Notes: generated from the letters alone by a model not told the origin. A stretch of DNA of 64,000 bases from Ww85 sp963745765 (GCA_963745765.1 CAVUYQ010000015.1:186001-250000); one strand, 5' to 3'. Counted from the first letter of the stretch, positions 45,054 through 54,296 are shown. A program made the numbers and translations.

Positions 45054-46138
45054 AAAGCTGATAGTTCTCGATCCTGTCGGCCATGCGCCAGACCCTTTTC
45101 GGCAGCGTGAGTTCAAGTTTGTTGATCATCCAGCGGTTAATGATGAATTCGATCTTGTCCGGGGTCTCAACGGCGATGTCAGCCGGCACTTCTCCCCTGT
45201 TGATTTTATGTACAAGATTGACCGCCTGCCGACCCATTTCATAGCGGGAGCCTGCATAGGAAGCAAAGGCGCCGTTTTTGACCGTTCCCTCGTTGTTGCC
45301 CATCACCGGGATTCTTCTTTTCAAGGGAGAGGGGAAGCAGGTACTCCTTCATGATGCTTTCAACGGGGGCGACGGGAGTAATGAGCAGCACGTCGGTATT
45401 TTCAGCCGTGATGGTGGCTGCGGCCTTTATAATGTCTTCCCGGCTCTTTCCTTCCAGGACAGTCAGCTCCAGTCCGAGAGTGTCTGCGGTTTCACGGGCG
45501 ACCTTCAGACTCTGCACCGAAGCGCCGATATCCGGGACATGAAAGATGGTTATCTTTTTTGCTTGCGGCAGGATTTTCGTGATATACCAGAGCCGTTTAC
45601 CGGTGAGTTCGGCGTCGTTGGTCTCGATGCCCGTCAGGTTGCCTCCCGGTTGCCGCAGATCCCTGACCAGGCCGCGATCCACGGCGGCGCTAACCGCTAA
45701 AAACACCACGGGAACGGAGGTTCCGGCCGAAGCCGCTTTCAGGGCATCCGCTTCGATGCCTCCCCCGGCTATGGCAATGTCCGGTTGCGATTGGATGATT
45801 TCCCGTGCCATTCCAGCCAGTTTATCCCGGTCGTTTTGAGCATTTTTTATGTCATAGGAAACGATATAACCTCCTTGTTCCTCGTGCTTTGCCATCTCAT
45901 GCCGGAAACCTTCCAGCGTATCTAGCCGGTTATCACCATAGATGAGCACTGAGAATTTCAGCGGTTTTTTGGCAGCCTCAGCCAGTGCCGGTGATGCAGG
46001 CAGCAGCTGGATAAAAAGCAGGGCCAGGGCGGGCAGCAGCACGAGCCAATTACCCGGTAAAATGGAAAAAACGGTGTTAACGGATGTTTTGTTCACGCGA
46101 TTATCCTCCCGGGTGATTAACAGAAAACGTTTCTGCAC
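45054..46138 (-). CDS. Periplasmic ABC-type substrate-binding protein (TrpX/DUF534-like), frameshifted
   Basis: From 46138 the protein has a signal peptide (NWLVLLPALALLFIQLLPAS PALA) and then KFSVLIYGDNRLDTLEGFRH, DIAIAGGGIEADALKAASAG and ETNDAELTGKRLWYITKI, matching ABC_sub_bind proteins of the tryptophan/tyrosine-binding (TrpX) type. Near 45315 the frame shifts; the next frame continues the normal fold (KRRIPVMGNNEGTVKNGAFA, YEMGRQAVNLVHKINRGEVP, ETPDKIEFIINRW). It should end near RIENY (~45054), but no stop is met before the kinase start, so the end is approximate. It is likely the sensory partner of the hybrid kinase. Confidence 0.65.
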
Positions 46139-46150
46139 GGCGAATATTTT

Positions 46151-46747
46151 TCAGCCGGGACATCCCAGTTTCCCCAGCAGCGTTCCGATATCTTCCAGGG
46201 AAAGGAGTTCTTCCGGCTGGCAGGCGGCCATTGCCGCCCTGGGCATGATATCTTTTTCGGCGGTTTCAGGGTCCTGGATGATGATCCGCCCGCCGGTGTC
46301 CATTATTTTTTTCAGACCGGCAGCACCGTCGTGGCTGGCACCGGTCAGGATAATACCGATCAGTGTTTCCTGGTAGACCTCCGCCGCACTTTCAAAAAGA
46401 ACGTCAATGGAGGGGCGGCTGAAGTTTTCCTTGTCGTCGACGCTCAGAGACAGGGTCCTGTCATCCTCCACCAGCAGGTGATAGTTGGCCGGGGCAAAAT
46501 AGAAGGTACCCGGCTGGATAGGTTCCTTGTCGTCCGCTTCTTTTATCTGCAGCCGGAACTGCCGGTTAAACTGCCCGGCCAACTGGCCGGCTCCAGAGTC
46601 GGGATGCAGGTGCAGCACGATTAATACCGGGAGCTCGAACATCTCCGGCAGATATGAAAATAGTTTCTCAAGGGCTGCTACACCACCCGCCGAGGTGCCG
46701 ATCACCACGGCCTCATATTTTCTGTCTATCGGGTGATTCTGTCCCAT
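46151..46747 (-). CDS. cheB: CheB methylesterase domain protein, no receiver
   Basis: A 198-residue protein. The catalytic Ser is in VVIGTSAGGVAALEKLFSYL, His in LIVLHLHPDSGAG, and Asp in ILTGASHDGAAGLKKIMD. The receiver domain present in chemotaxis CheB is lacking. Such stand-alone CheB domains occur next to CheR and hybrid kinases in non-chemotactic signalling. It lies 13 bases upstream of the binding-protein gene and 59 bases downstream of cheR. Confidence 0.9.
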   Translation of the reverse strand: MGQNHPIDRKYEAVVIGTSAGGVAALEKLFSYLPEMFELPVLIVLHLHPDSGAGQLAGQFNRQFRLQIKEADDKEPIQPGTFYFAPANYHLLVEDDRTLSLSVDDKENFSRPSIDVLFESAAEVYQETLIGIILTGASHDGAAGLKKIMDTGGRIIIQDPETAEKDIMPRAAMAACQPEELLSLEDIGTLLGKLGCPG

Positions 46748-46805
46748 TTCTGTTCCAGATAACTATTTGAATGATGGTATATTTTTTCTTCTTTGAGAAA
46801 CGGTT

Positions 46806-47585
46806 TCAATCGATTCCCGTGGCTGTTTTCGGTACCGTTTCCTTGGTTCCGAGCCAGACAAACCCTCGTGGGGCGAGGGATTCAAGGAAAAGATGGAATA
46901 CCTTTTCCTGCAGGACAGTGTCAAAATAGATAAGAACGTTGCGACAGATAATCAGGTTCATCTCACCGAAACTGTAATCGTTAATCAGGTTGTGATTGGC
47001 GAAGAAGATGTTTTCCTTCAGCTCCTGTGCCATGATGCCGGATTCATACCTGGCATGGTAATGGCCGGACAGTTTGCCCGTACCTCCTGCCCTGCTGTAG
47101 TTATTTTCATATTCGGTAAGCTGTTCCAGCGGATAGATACCCTCCTTGGCTATCTGCAGGGCCTGGTCATTAAAGTCAGTGGCATATATCTGGCAGCGTT
47201 CGTACAACCCTTCCTCCTTAAGCATGATAGCCATGGCATAGACCTCTTCACCGGTCGAACAGCCGGCATGCCAGATTTTCAGCGACGGGTAGGACATCAG
47301 AACCGGCAATACCCTTGAGCGCACTGCCAGGAAGGCGGATGGATCCCGGAACATCTCGGTTACGGTGATTGACAGGGTGAAAAGAAAATCCTGGAAAAAA
47401 GCCCGGTCATGCAGGAGAGGAGGGATGAGATCGGCAATATGCTTCATGCCTCTCTTTCCCAGGAACCGCTCAAGCCTCCTGTTGAAGGAGGCACGGCTGT
47501 AATGGGTAAAGTCGAAACCATACCTGCTTCTGATCGCTTCAATGAGCAGATCGATTTCGATTTTTTTGAGCCTTTTTTCTTGCAT
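46806..47585 (-). CDS. cheR: CheR-type protein-glutamate methyltransferase
   Basis: A 259-residue protein, near-normal length. N-terminal helical domain YGFDFTHYSRASFNRRLERF; SAM-binding motif I IWHAGCSTGEEVYAMAIML; ATDFNDQALQIAKEGIY; and ICRNVLIYFDTVLQEKVFHL. It would methylate Glu residues of a chemoreceptor-like partner, but no classical MCP gene is in the window, so the substrate may be the GAF/coiled-coil linker of the hybrid kinase (inference). It is followed by cheB. Confidence 0.9.
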   Translation of the reverse strand: MQEKRLKKIEIDLLIEAIRSRYGFDFTHYSRASFNRRLERFLGKRGMKHIADLIPPLLHDRAFFQDFLFTLSITVTEMFRDPSAFLAVRSRVLPVLMSYPSLKIWHAGCSTGEEVYAMAIMLKEEGLYERCQIYATDFNDQALQIAKEGIYPLEQLTEYENNYSRAGGTGKLSGHYHARYESGIMAQELKENIFFANHNLINDYSFGEMNLIICRNVLIYFDTVLQEKVFHLFLESLAPRGFVWLGTKETVPKTATGID

Positions 47586-47828
47586 GGGCGGTCGCTCAGA
47601 ATGGCGAAGCCAACGGATTGCATAAATCGGCTTCTATGATACCAGTCATACAGTAATCCAGCCAGATAGAAAACTATTAATATTGTTTGTGTTTTTTGAG
47701 TTCTTGTTAGGAATAATTGATTATTTTTGTTGTTTAGACAAGGCATATCCGGTGAATGCGCGCTTCTTCCTTCTCCCCTGGAAAAAAGTCCGGCATAGAT
47801 GGAAAACAAGAAAAAAAAGAGAAACAAT

Positions 47829-49316
47829 TCAGGTGCCGGCGATCGGAACGAGCAGGGTAAAGGTGCTGCCCCGGTTAATCTCACTCGTCACCTTGATACT
47901 GCCATGGTGTGCCTCCAGGATGCTTTTTACCAGGGCAAGTCCCAGTCCGGTGCCGATGATGGTTCTGGTGTTTTCGTCTTTCACCCGATAGAAGCGATTG
48001 AATATCCTGTCCAGGTCTTCTTCCGGGATCCCGTAGCCGTTGTCCTGGATGGAGATTTTCAGATATTCATGTTCCGTGGAAGCGGTGATGGTGACACTGC
48101 TCTTTTCCGGTGAATATTTGATCGCATTGGTTATCAGGTTGGTGAAAACTTCCTCCATGCTCCGCCGATTGGCCAGTACAGGCGGCAGCTCGTCTGGTGT
48201 CTGCAGGACGAGGGTGATCTGCTTGTCTTCCGCTCCGGGCCGGTGAAAGGCCACCTGGTCGCCGAGAAGACGTGCCATGTCGAGAGGTTCTTTTTCACTG
48301 CTGATCAGACCGGATTCAATTCTGGACAGATCGAGCAGTTCCGACACCATGTTTGTCAGGCCGAGGATTTTCTCCGAGGCCCGTCCGAGAATTTCTCTTT
48401 GTTTTTCCGAGACGTCTCCGGCCAGTCCATCGAGAACGACCTTTATCTGCATCAGTATTGAATTCATCGGACTTCTCACTTCATGGCTGACCATGGCGAC
48501 AAAGTCTGATTTCAGCTGTTCAATTTCCTTCAGTGCCGTAATGTCATTGAGCACGGTGATGGTACCGATGTTGAAGCCGCCCCGGCCTGGGAAGGGGGCG
48601 CATTTTGCGCTGAATATCCTGCTGCTGTCACCGGTCTGCCGGGTTATCTCTTCCGTTATTTCGCTTGCCGCATCCGTCGGCATGGATAGCGCCCGGTCAA
48701 TCATTGCACGCAATTGGTCGCCGACATTGATCTCCTCGATACTCCTGCCGAGCACGGGCTCACCATGATAGCCGATCATATGGAGAAAAGCGGGATTCGC
48801 CAGTACGACCCGTTTATCAATATCGCAGGTCAGGACACCATCGGTAAGCCGGTTAACCATTACCTTGAGACGGGAGTTTGTTTCGGCAATATCCTGAAGT
48901 GCACGGTTGTACTTGATGGCCTTGGCCACAACCGCTCTGAGCTGTTCCGGTGTGAACGGTTTGGGGATAAAATCAAAGGCTCCGCGCTTCATGGCGCTGA
49001 TTGAGTGCTCAAGCGTCGCATAGCCGGTAATGACAATAACAACCGTATCAGGATGCCGCTCCTTGACGTGGGAGAGGACTTCAAAACCTGAAAGGCCGGG
49101 CATCATCAGATCGACAAGAATGATATCATAATGCTCTTCCCGGATTATCTGCACGCCTTCGTTACCATCCGCGGCGAGTGCTACTTCGAAACCTTCCTCG
49201 CTCAATACCATCCGGCAGGCGTCCCGAATACGAGGTTCGTCGTCAATCACCAGAATTTTAAACTGGCCTGCCTGCTCTCGCTGGTCCTCATTGCTCATCA
49301 GTTTCTCCTGCTCCAT
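47829..49316 (-). CDS. Receiver-PAS-histidine kinase
   Basis: A 495-residue protein without membrane helices. Receiver (KILVIDDEPRIRDACRM; VDLMMPGLSGFE; PKPFTP), PAS (NRLTDGVLTCDIDKRVVLAN, MIGYHGEPVLGRSIEE), HisKA (FVAMVSHEVRSPMNSILMQI, His in SHEVRSP) and HATPase (EVFTNLITNAIKYSPEKS, DNGYGIPEEDLDRIFNRFYR, GLGLALVKSILEAHHGSI). Both ends are complete. It is the reverse of the usual order (receiver first), which suits a kinase that receives phosphate from another kinase. Start at 49316 directly abuts the upstream kinase's stop (TAAATG). Confidence 0.9.
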   Translation of the reverse strand: MEQEKLMSNEDQREQAGQFKILVIDDEPRIRDACRMVLSEEGFEVALAADGNEGVQIIREEHYDIILVDLMMPGLSGFEVLSHVKERHPDTVVIVITGYATLEHSISAMKRGAFDFIPKPFTPEQLRAVVAKAIKYNRALQDIAETNSRLKVMVNRLTDGVLTCDIDKRVVLANPAFLHMIGYHGEPVLGRSIEEINVGDQLRAMIDRALSMPTDAASEITEEITRQTGDSSRIFSAKCAPFPGRGGFNIGTITVLNDITALKEIEQLKSDFVAMVSHEVRSPMNSILMQIKVVLDGLAGDVSEKQREILGRASEKILGLTNMVSELLDLSRIESGLISSEKEPLDMARLLGDQVAFHRPGAEDKQITLVLQTPDELPPVLANRRSMEEVFTNLITNAIKYSPEKSSVTITASTEHEYLKISIQDNGYGIPEEDLDRIFNRFYRVKDENTRTIIGTGLGLALVKSILEAHHGSIKVTSEINRGSTFTLLVPIAGT

Positions 49317-50843
49317 TTATCCAATGGAATCGAAAAGAATTTCGTTTGAGATGGTGACTACCGGCAATTCCAGGGCAATGGTCGTTCCTTCGGAGCCGGT
49401 TTTTTTGATAAAAATACTGCCCTGGTTCTCTTCCATAACGCCATAGGCCATACTCAGTCCCAGACCGGTTCCTTTACCCGGCGCCTTGGTAGTGAAGAAT
49501 GGATCAAATATCTTTGAGACATTCGCCGGCGAAATACCGCAGCCGGTGTCCGCCACCTCGAGGTATGATTTTCCGGTGCCTTCATCCCAGCGGGTTGACA
49601 GGCTCAGTATCCCTTTTTCCTCCATGGCATCGACGGCGTTGATGATCAGGTTGATGACGACCTGGCAGAGTTGATTCTTGTCTGCACGAATGAGAATTTC
49701 ATGGTTCGCGAGGTGTTTTTCGACTCTCACGTTCATAAAAAGACGCTGATCATGAATCAGTTTGAGACTGTCGCTTACCAGGCTGTTAAGGGAAAAAACC
49801 TCCTTTAATGGACTTGCCTGCCGACTGTAAGCCAGCAGATTTTTCACGATCTCCCGACAGCGCTCCGCGTCCTCGAGCACATAATCCAGATTCCGGCTCA
49901 GCGGATGTTCTCTTTCCAGCTTTTCCCGCATCATGTTGCCATACAGCAGGATGCTGGTAAGGGGATTATTTATTTCGTGGGCAACGCCGGCGGCAAGGCG
50001 GCCAAGAGAAGCCATTTTCTCAGTCTGGCCAATCTTTGCCTCAGCTTCCTGCAACCGTTGCTGCACCTGGATTTTTTCCCTCAGATCATTAAAGATACCG
50101 GCGCTGGCTTCTTCTTCCCCGTTTTCATAAATAATGGCAGCGGTCATCTCGACCGGGATCTTTTCCCCCGATTTGTTGACAATTTCCACATTGGTAATCG
50201 GTAATTTCCCTTTCCCTCCAAGCTGCTCATCTCGCAGCATCTTCATGATGTCCCGTGCAACACCGTCGGGGTAGAAACTTTCTATGTTGACCTTTCTTAC
50301 TTCTTCGGCAGAGTATCCGAAAAGATCCTCGGCCGCCTTGTTTGCAAGGATAATTTCACCCCGGCGATTTGCCGCAATAATCCCGCTGACCGAGCTCTGT
50401 ACCACCTTGTCAATGAGCTCACGCACGTCGGTATAGAGTTTTTCAAGTTTCTTGACCTTGGTGACATCGCGAATACTTTCAATGATGTATCTGATCTCTC
50501 CGTCATCGCCAAAAATCGGAGAAAATACCCGGTCTTCCCACTTCTCTTCGCCATTCCGGTCAACTGAATGGAGAAGTACCGATTGACCGATTTTGTTTTT
50601 GAGCGTCTTGCATAGAGGGCATCTTTCAGCGTCATTGCAGGGAAAGGACTGGTTGGGAAAATGTTTATTGTTGGCCTCCCGGCATGTCCTGCCGATAATT
50701 GATTCCGGTGATTCTTCTACAACCTTCAGAAAAACCTCATTGACGGCAATGATGGTGCCGTCGGGTTGCAGTATCCGCGTCGGGTAGGAGAGGGAATCGA
50801 ATACCCGGACCCGCCAATCGATTTCTATTTCATAAGGTACCAT
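49317..50843 (-). CDS. PAS-PAS histidine kinase with Cys-rich first PAS
   Basis: A 508-residue cytoplasmic protein. The first PAS carries AERCPLCKTLKNKIGQSVLL near residue 70, with Cys at NDAERCPLC and FPCND, possibly for iron-sulfur, heme or redox sensing (inference). A second PAS follows (GIIAANRRGEIILANKAAED), then HisKA (LGRLAAGVAHEINNPLTSIL, phosphorylated His in AHEINNP) and HATPase (VVINLIINAVDAMEEKGILS, DTGCGISPANVSKIFDPFFT). It begins with MVPYEIEIDWRVRVFDS. This is the first gene after the ACT-like gene. Confidence 0.85.
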   Translation of the reverse strand: MVPYEIEIDWRVRVFDSLSYPTRILQPDGTIIAVNEVFLKVVEESPESIIGRTCREANNKHFPNQSFPCNDAERCPLCKTLKNKIGQSVLLHSVDRNGEEKWEDRVFSPIFGDDGEIRYIIESIRDVTKVKKLEKLYTDVRELIDKVVQSSVSGIIAANRRGEIILANKAAEDLFGYSAEEVRKVNIESFYPDGVARDIMKMLRDEQLGGKGKLPITNVEIVNKSGEKIPVEMTAAIIYENGEEEASAGIFNDLREKIQVQQRLQEAEAKIGQTEKMASLGRLAAGVAHEINNPLTSILLYGNMMREKLEREHPLSRNLDYVLEDAERCREIVKNLLAYSRQASPLKEVFSLNSLVSDSLKLIHDQRLFMNVRVEKHLANHEILIRADKNQLCQVVINLIINAVDAMEEKGILSLSTRWDEGTGKSYLEVADTGCGISPANVSKIFDPFFTTKAPGKGTGLGLSMAYGVMEENQGSIFIKKTGSEGTTIALELPVVTISNEILFDSIG

Positions 50844-50962
50844 GATTCTGTTGACCGCCTGCTGTTCTCAACAATTTGACTGTCCCGGGTGGAGCAAAGG
50901 TAATGCTTCCCGCGGGGATCTTTTACGAAGTTCGTGGTTATACTCCAGGCGTCGTGGCGGCG

Positions 50963-52060
50963 CTATGATAATTTCGGCACGACAAAAACCGGTGCAAGGG
51001 CTGCAGCGGTAGGCTCTGCCATATTTTCCGGAATTACCAGGTAGATGCTTGTCCCTGAACAGCCGCAGGCAATAACCTCCAGCCGGTTATGCTGCAGGGT
51101 GCGCAGAGCTGCATCAGCGACGCCGTAGCGATCCTGGAAATGGGGGCCGTGAAAATACAGGAGTTCGACGGCGGTTCTGACCACCTGAGAAGCCTCTTTT
51201 CCGGGTGCTGCATCATGCAGCATTGTCTTGTAAAGCTCTGCAAAGGCTGCGTCATAGAGAAGCGAAAACTTAAGGTTCGTGCGGTCGACCCGCTGCATGA
51301 CAGCCATTTCAAAGCTGCCGCAACCATTATCCATGCTCTGCAAGGTGTCACCCCAGAAGGCGAGTTGCTCCTGGTCAAAGTATATGCTTGCCAGTATCCG
51401 TTTTGTTTTCTTGGAAGAACCATAAATCCCGATGACCGGTTCCCACCAGGTTGCCGCCGTTTCAACGATTGATTTCCCCTCGCCGCCCGTCTGCTCCTCG
51501 CTGTCTGCTCTGCGCGGCCTGTATTGCCGGAAGGGGGCATGGTTTTCCGGCAGGAGAAAAACGGATTGCAGGGCCCGGGCCGCCTCGTCCAGCATCCGGT
51601 AGTCGGTATTGATGGCAAGTGCCGAGATAGAGGAGCTCAGGGAATAAAGAGGAAGGTGGTTTTTTCCCCAGACGGCAAGCAAGGCACCGAGGGTCCGCAG
51701 GCGTGACTGATGGGGAAACAGCGTCAGGGTGCCGATTGTCGGGACAATCTCAGGCTGCAGGCCAAGCGGCAGAAGCCGCTCACCAATCAGTTGGCCTGCC
51801 TGTCCATAATCTTCCTGGCACAGGCAGAAACTTGCCCGTGTTTGCCGGTCCGTATCAAGACAGAGAAAAGACAGGTTGATCTGCTCCCGGGTCAAAGCCT
51901 GCAGGATCTCTGTCAGCAGGGCGGTGCCCGGCAGCAGATCCGACATGGTTATCTGCACCTGGTCAGGGCTGAATCTTATCCCTCCGATCGATATTTTATC
52001 AGTGGTTTCGATAGCCGGTCCCCCTTGCAGCGTGCGATGAAATCCATCCAGTGAAGACAC
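50963..52060 (-). CDS. ACT-like domain protein, unknown function
   Basis: A 365-residue protein. Two tandem beta-alpha-beta stretches (QITMSDLLPGTALLTEILQA, LTREQINLSFLCLD; then TLTLFPHQSRLRTLGALLAV, WGKNHLPLYSLSSSISALAI) resemble the paired ACT domains of aspartate kinases. The rest, including WWEPVIGIYGSSKKTKRILA and SGTSIYLVIPENMAE, is not recognised. The start is GTG at 52060. Its ribosome site (AGGA) lies inside a strong hairpin (52062-52092), implying conditional translation. It may bind amino acids and link the Met/Hdr operon to the kinase genes. Confidence 0.5.
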   Translation of the reverse strand: MSSLDGFHRTLQGGPAIETTDKISIGGIRFSPDQVQITMSDLLPGTALLTEILQALTREQINLSFLCLDTDRQTRASFCLCQEDYGQAGQLIGERLLPLGLQPEIVPTIGTLTLFPHQSRLRTLGALLAVWGKNHLPLYSLSSSISALAINTDYRMLDEAARALQSVFLLPENHAPFRQYRPRRADSEEQTGGEGKSIVETAATWWEPVIGIYGSSKKTKRILASIYFDQEQLAFWGDTLQSMDNGCGSFEMAVMQRVDRTNLKFSLLYDAAFAELYKTMLHDAAPGKEASQVVRTAVELLYFHGPHFQDRYGVADAALRTLQHNRLEVIACGCSGTSIYLVIPENMAEPTAAALAPVFVVPKLS

Positions 52061-52061
52061 G

Positions 52062-52092
52062 CCCGTTTTCCTGAGCGTATCAGGAAAACGGG
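52062..52092 (-). promoter_or_regulatory. Hairpin covering the ribosome site of the ACT-like gene
   Basis: A perfect 13-bp stem (CCCGTTTTCCTGA at 52062-52074 with TCAGGAAAACGGG at 52080-52092) with a 5-base loop. On the minus-strand transcript the 3' arm contains AGGA, which is the only Shine-Dalgarno-like sequence before the GTG at 52060. It lacks a following U-run, so it is less likely a rho-independent terminator. Confidence 0.55.
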
Positions 52093-52101
52093 TGCCACCA
52101 C

Positions 52102-52485
52102 TTACAGGCTATCCTTGACAATTTCCATCAATTTATCAAGGTCGATAGGTTTGGGGATGAAATCATCCGCCAGTGTTGTCTTGCCGCCCATATGGGTGTA
52201 GTTCGTGGAGTTGATCGCATCGGTTACTGCGGTCAGCAGAATGATCGGGATATCCTTGTAGTTATCGTCATTTTTCAACTCGTCACAGAGCTGATAGCCA
52301 TCTTTTCGCGGCATCATGACATCAAGAATAACGAGCGCAGGCCGCTGTGCTTTGATCTTCTCTAATCCTTCAACACCGTCATATGCTTTTGCCACCTCGA
52401 AATTTTCACTCTCGAGTTTCATGCCGAGCGCTTCCACCAGATCGGTATCATCATCGACGACGAGTATGAGTTGTTTATCACTCAT
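52102..52485 (-). CDS. Single-domain response regulator
   Basis: A 127-residue receiver: LILVVDDDTDLVEALGMKLE at the start, LVILDVMMPRKDGYQ with the phosphoacceptor Asp, and FIPKPIDLDKLMEIV with the conserved Lys. No output domain. It lies 38 bases downstream of metF and is therefore the junction between the Met/Hdr locus and the kinase array. It could be the output of the following kinases (inference). Confidence 0.9.
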   Translation of the reverse strand: MSDKQLILVVDDDTDLVEALGMKLESENFEVAKAYDGVEGLEKIKAQRPALVILDVMMPRKDGYQLCDELKNDDNYKDIPIILLTAVTDAINSTNYTHMGGKTTLADDFIPKPIDLDKLMEIVKDSL

Positions 52486-52523
52486 GGATGTAACCTCCTT
52501 ATGCTTATTTGACTGTGTCCCTG

Positions 52524-53453
52524 TTACTGAACCTGTGGTCTGGGATAAAGACCGGCACGCTTAACAATTTCCGCAACCTTTTCTTCCCATTCGATCGCCA
52601 TGATATGAAAACCGGCGACTCCCTCTATCTTCTTCAAACGTTCGATCGTCTCTATACAGATGTTAACGCCTTCTTCGGGTTGTTTATCTTTTTCCACACT
52701 GCCCATGCGTTCGACGAGTTCCGTCGGTACATCCATTCCCGGCACCCGGTTCTTCATGAAGCGTGCGGCACCGACTGATTTCATCGGGGTTACCCCGGCG
52801 AGGATATAACATTTTTTATGCAGACCCATTTTGCGAACACCTTCCATCCAGCGTTCGAACTTCTCCACGTTAAAAATACACTGGGTCTGGATAAAATCCG
52901 CTCCGGCGGCAACCTTCTTGGCCAGCCGCATGACCCGCAGTTCAAATGGATCGGCAAAAGGATTTGCTGCAGCCCCGATAAACATTTTCGGAGCACCCTT
53001 TTTAATTTCAGCGCCGCCCTGGAATTTTTCTTCATCCCGCATCGCTCTAACCATCTGAATGAACTGTATTGAATCGATATCGTGAACATTTGCCGCCATC
53101 GGGTGATCGCCGAACTTGGTATGATCGCCGGAGAGGCAAAGCATGGTGTCGATACCAAGGGCGTAGGCACCGAGGATATCTGCCTGCATTGCCAACCGGT
53201 TGCGGTCCCGTGTGACCATCTGCAGAAGGGGATGCATGCCCTGCTGTTTAATGAGAACGGAACCGGCAAAGCTCGACATCCGGACCATGGCCGTCTGGTT
53301 ATCGGTGACATTAACGGCATCAACAACACCCTTCAGGTAGCCGGCCTTTTCAATTATATTGGCAGCATCCGCACCACGGGGAGGACCACATTCCGAAGTT
53401 ACTGCCAGGTGTCCGGCGGCCAGTACTTTCTCTAAATTGCTGTTTGTTTTCAT
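52524..53453 (-). CDS. metF: Methylenetetrahydrofolate reductase (first MetF)
   Basis: A 309-residue TIM-barrel protein. It has the MetF folate/FAD-site pattern: VTSECGPPRGADAAN with the catalytic Glu, AVNVTDN, DILGAYALGIDTMLCLSGDH with the acidic Asp in LSGD. C-terminal part GVTPMKSVGAARFMKNRVPG is typical. It reduces 5,10-methylene-THF to 5-methyl-THF. The start overlaps the metV stop (4 bases: ATGA type), so MetV and MetF are translated together, as in Moorella-type complexes. Confidence 0.9.
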   Translation of the reverse strand: MKTNSNLEKVLAAGHLAVTSECGPPRGADAANIIEKAGYLKGVVDAVNVTDNQTAMVRMSSFAGSVLIKQQGMHPLLQMVTRDRNRLAMQADILGAYALGIDTMLCLSGDHTKFGDHPMAANVHDIDSIQFIQMVRAMRDEEKFQGGAEIKKGAPKMFIGAAANPFADPFELRVMRLAKKVAAGADFIQTQCIFNVEKFERWMEGVRKMGLHKKCYILAGVTPMKSVGAARFMKNRVPGMDVPTELVERMGSVEKDKQPEEGVNICIETIERLKKIEGVAGFHIMAIEWEEKVAEIVKRAGLYPRPQVQ

Positions 53454-54118
53454 TCTGCCAAATCCTCTCTTATAATCTTACGGGGTCCGCCGCCTCCCCC
53501 AGGTCGCCAATCCTTGGCCGGCATGATATCAAGATAGCTGTCCTGCAGGCCAAGTGCTTTGAGCCTGTCCCAGATCAGTTGCCAGGCACATTCAACATCC
53601 TCGCCGATTTCACACTTGCCGCCGCTCGAACCGCCACAGGGGCCGTTCATCAGCTGCTTGGCACATTTGGCGATGGGGCAGATACCCCCCGTTACGCCGA
53701 GAAGGCAGTCGCCGCAGCCCTTGCAGCGCTCGGTCCAGACGCCCTGGCGTTCCGAGCCTCCCATGAACTTGGTATTCACTGCCGGGAAAACAGGTTTATC
53801 TTTAAAGCGCATGGCCAGTTGCTGCACACCGCAGCCGCAGGCCATCGAAAGAATGGCATCTGAACCGTCCAGCATCGGCACAAGCTCTTCCACATATTCC
53901 GGGTCACACTGCCGTTCCAGGGTATGCTCCCGGATATCGATACTGCTGCCGCTCTTGAGCATGGCCATCTGCAGGCCTGAGGCGAGCAGACCCACCTCTT
54001 TGCGCCCTCCTGCGGCACAGACGGTGACACACTCATTGCAGCCGAGCAGCAGAATGCGTTTAAAAGGCTTGATGTACGCAATAATTTCTTCTAAAGGTTT
54101 ACGTTCAGCGGTTATCAT
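53450..54118 (-). CDS. metV: MetV-type zinc/iron-sulfur partner of MetF
   Basis: A 222-residue protein of the MTHFR_C/MetV family. Cysteines are spread over the length: LLGCNECVTVCAAGG near the start, SMACGCGVQQLAMRF in the middle, and ERCKGCGDCLLG, GGICPIAKCAKQLMNGPCGG, GKCEIGEDVECAW near the C-terminus, enough for several Fe-S clusters or zinc. MetV forms a complex with MetF and, in Moorella, with HdrABC and MvhD. It is separated from mvhD by an inserted repeat (54141-54281) but is otherwise in the same leftward locus. Confidence 0.9.
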   Translation of the reverse strand: MITAERKPLEEIIAYIKPFKRILLLGCNECVTVCAAGGRKEVGLLASGLQMAMLKSGSSIDIREHTLERQCDPEYVEELVPMLDGSDAILSMACGCGVQQLAMRFKDKPVFPAVNTKFMGGSERQGVWTERCKGCGDCLLGVTGGICPIAKCAKQLMNGPCGGSSGGKCEIGEDVECAWQLIWDRLKALGLQDSYLDIMPAKDWRPGGGGGPRKIIREDLAE

Positions 54119-54140
54119 GGTGGTTCGTTCTCCTTCTTAT

Positions 54141-54281
54141 GGGCACCTTCAATAATTGCCTTTTCGCCCAATCTCTTCGTCATGCTCTAAATTTTATCCT
54201 CGGAATATCAGCTATATGCCTGCGGAAAAATTTGTCGCAATCCTTGACCTCAGGCGAATAAACTAATTATTCAAGGTACCC
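54141..54281 (-). repeat. 141-bp dispersed repeat with terminal inverted repeats, between metV and mvhD
   Basis: Left end GGGCACCTTCAATAATTG (54141) is an imperfect inverse of the right end CTAATTATTCAAGGTACCC (to 54281). Interior: TCGCCCAATCTCTTCGTCAT, then AAATTTTATCCTCGGAATAT. The same interior occurs at 57842-58010 and, with other ends, at 29323-29467. No coding capacity. It occupies nearly the whole intergenic space in an operon. Confidence 0.8.
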
Positions 54282-54296
54282 TTGTTTTCTGACCGG

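Noticed and set aside
45239..46138. Complete 299-residue binding protein ending at 45239
   Set aside because: Its last ~20 residues are unlike the family while the next frame continues the conserved fold; the end is an artefact of the frame break.
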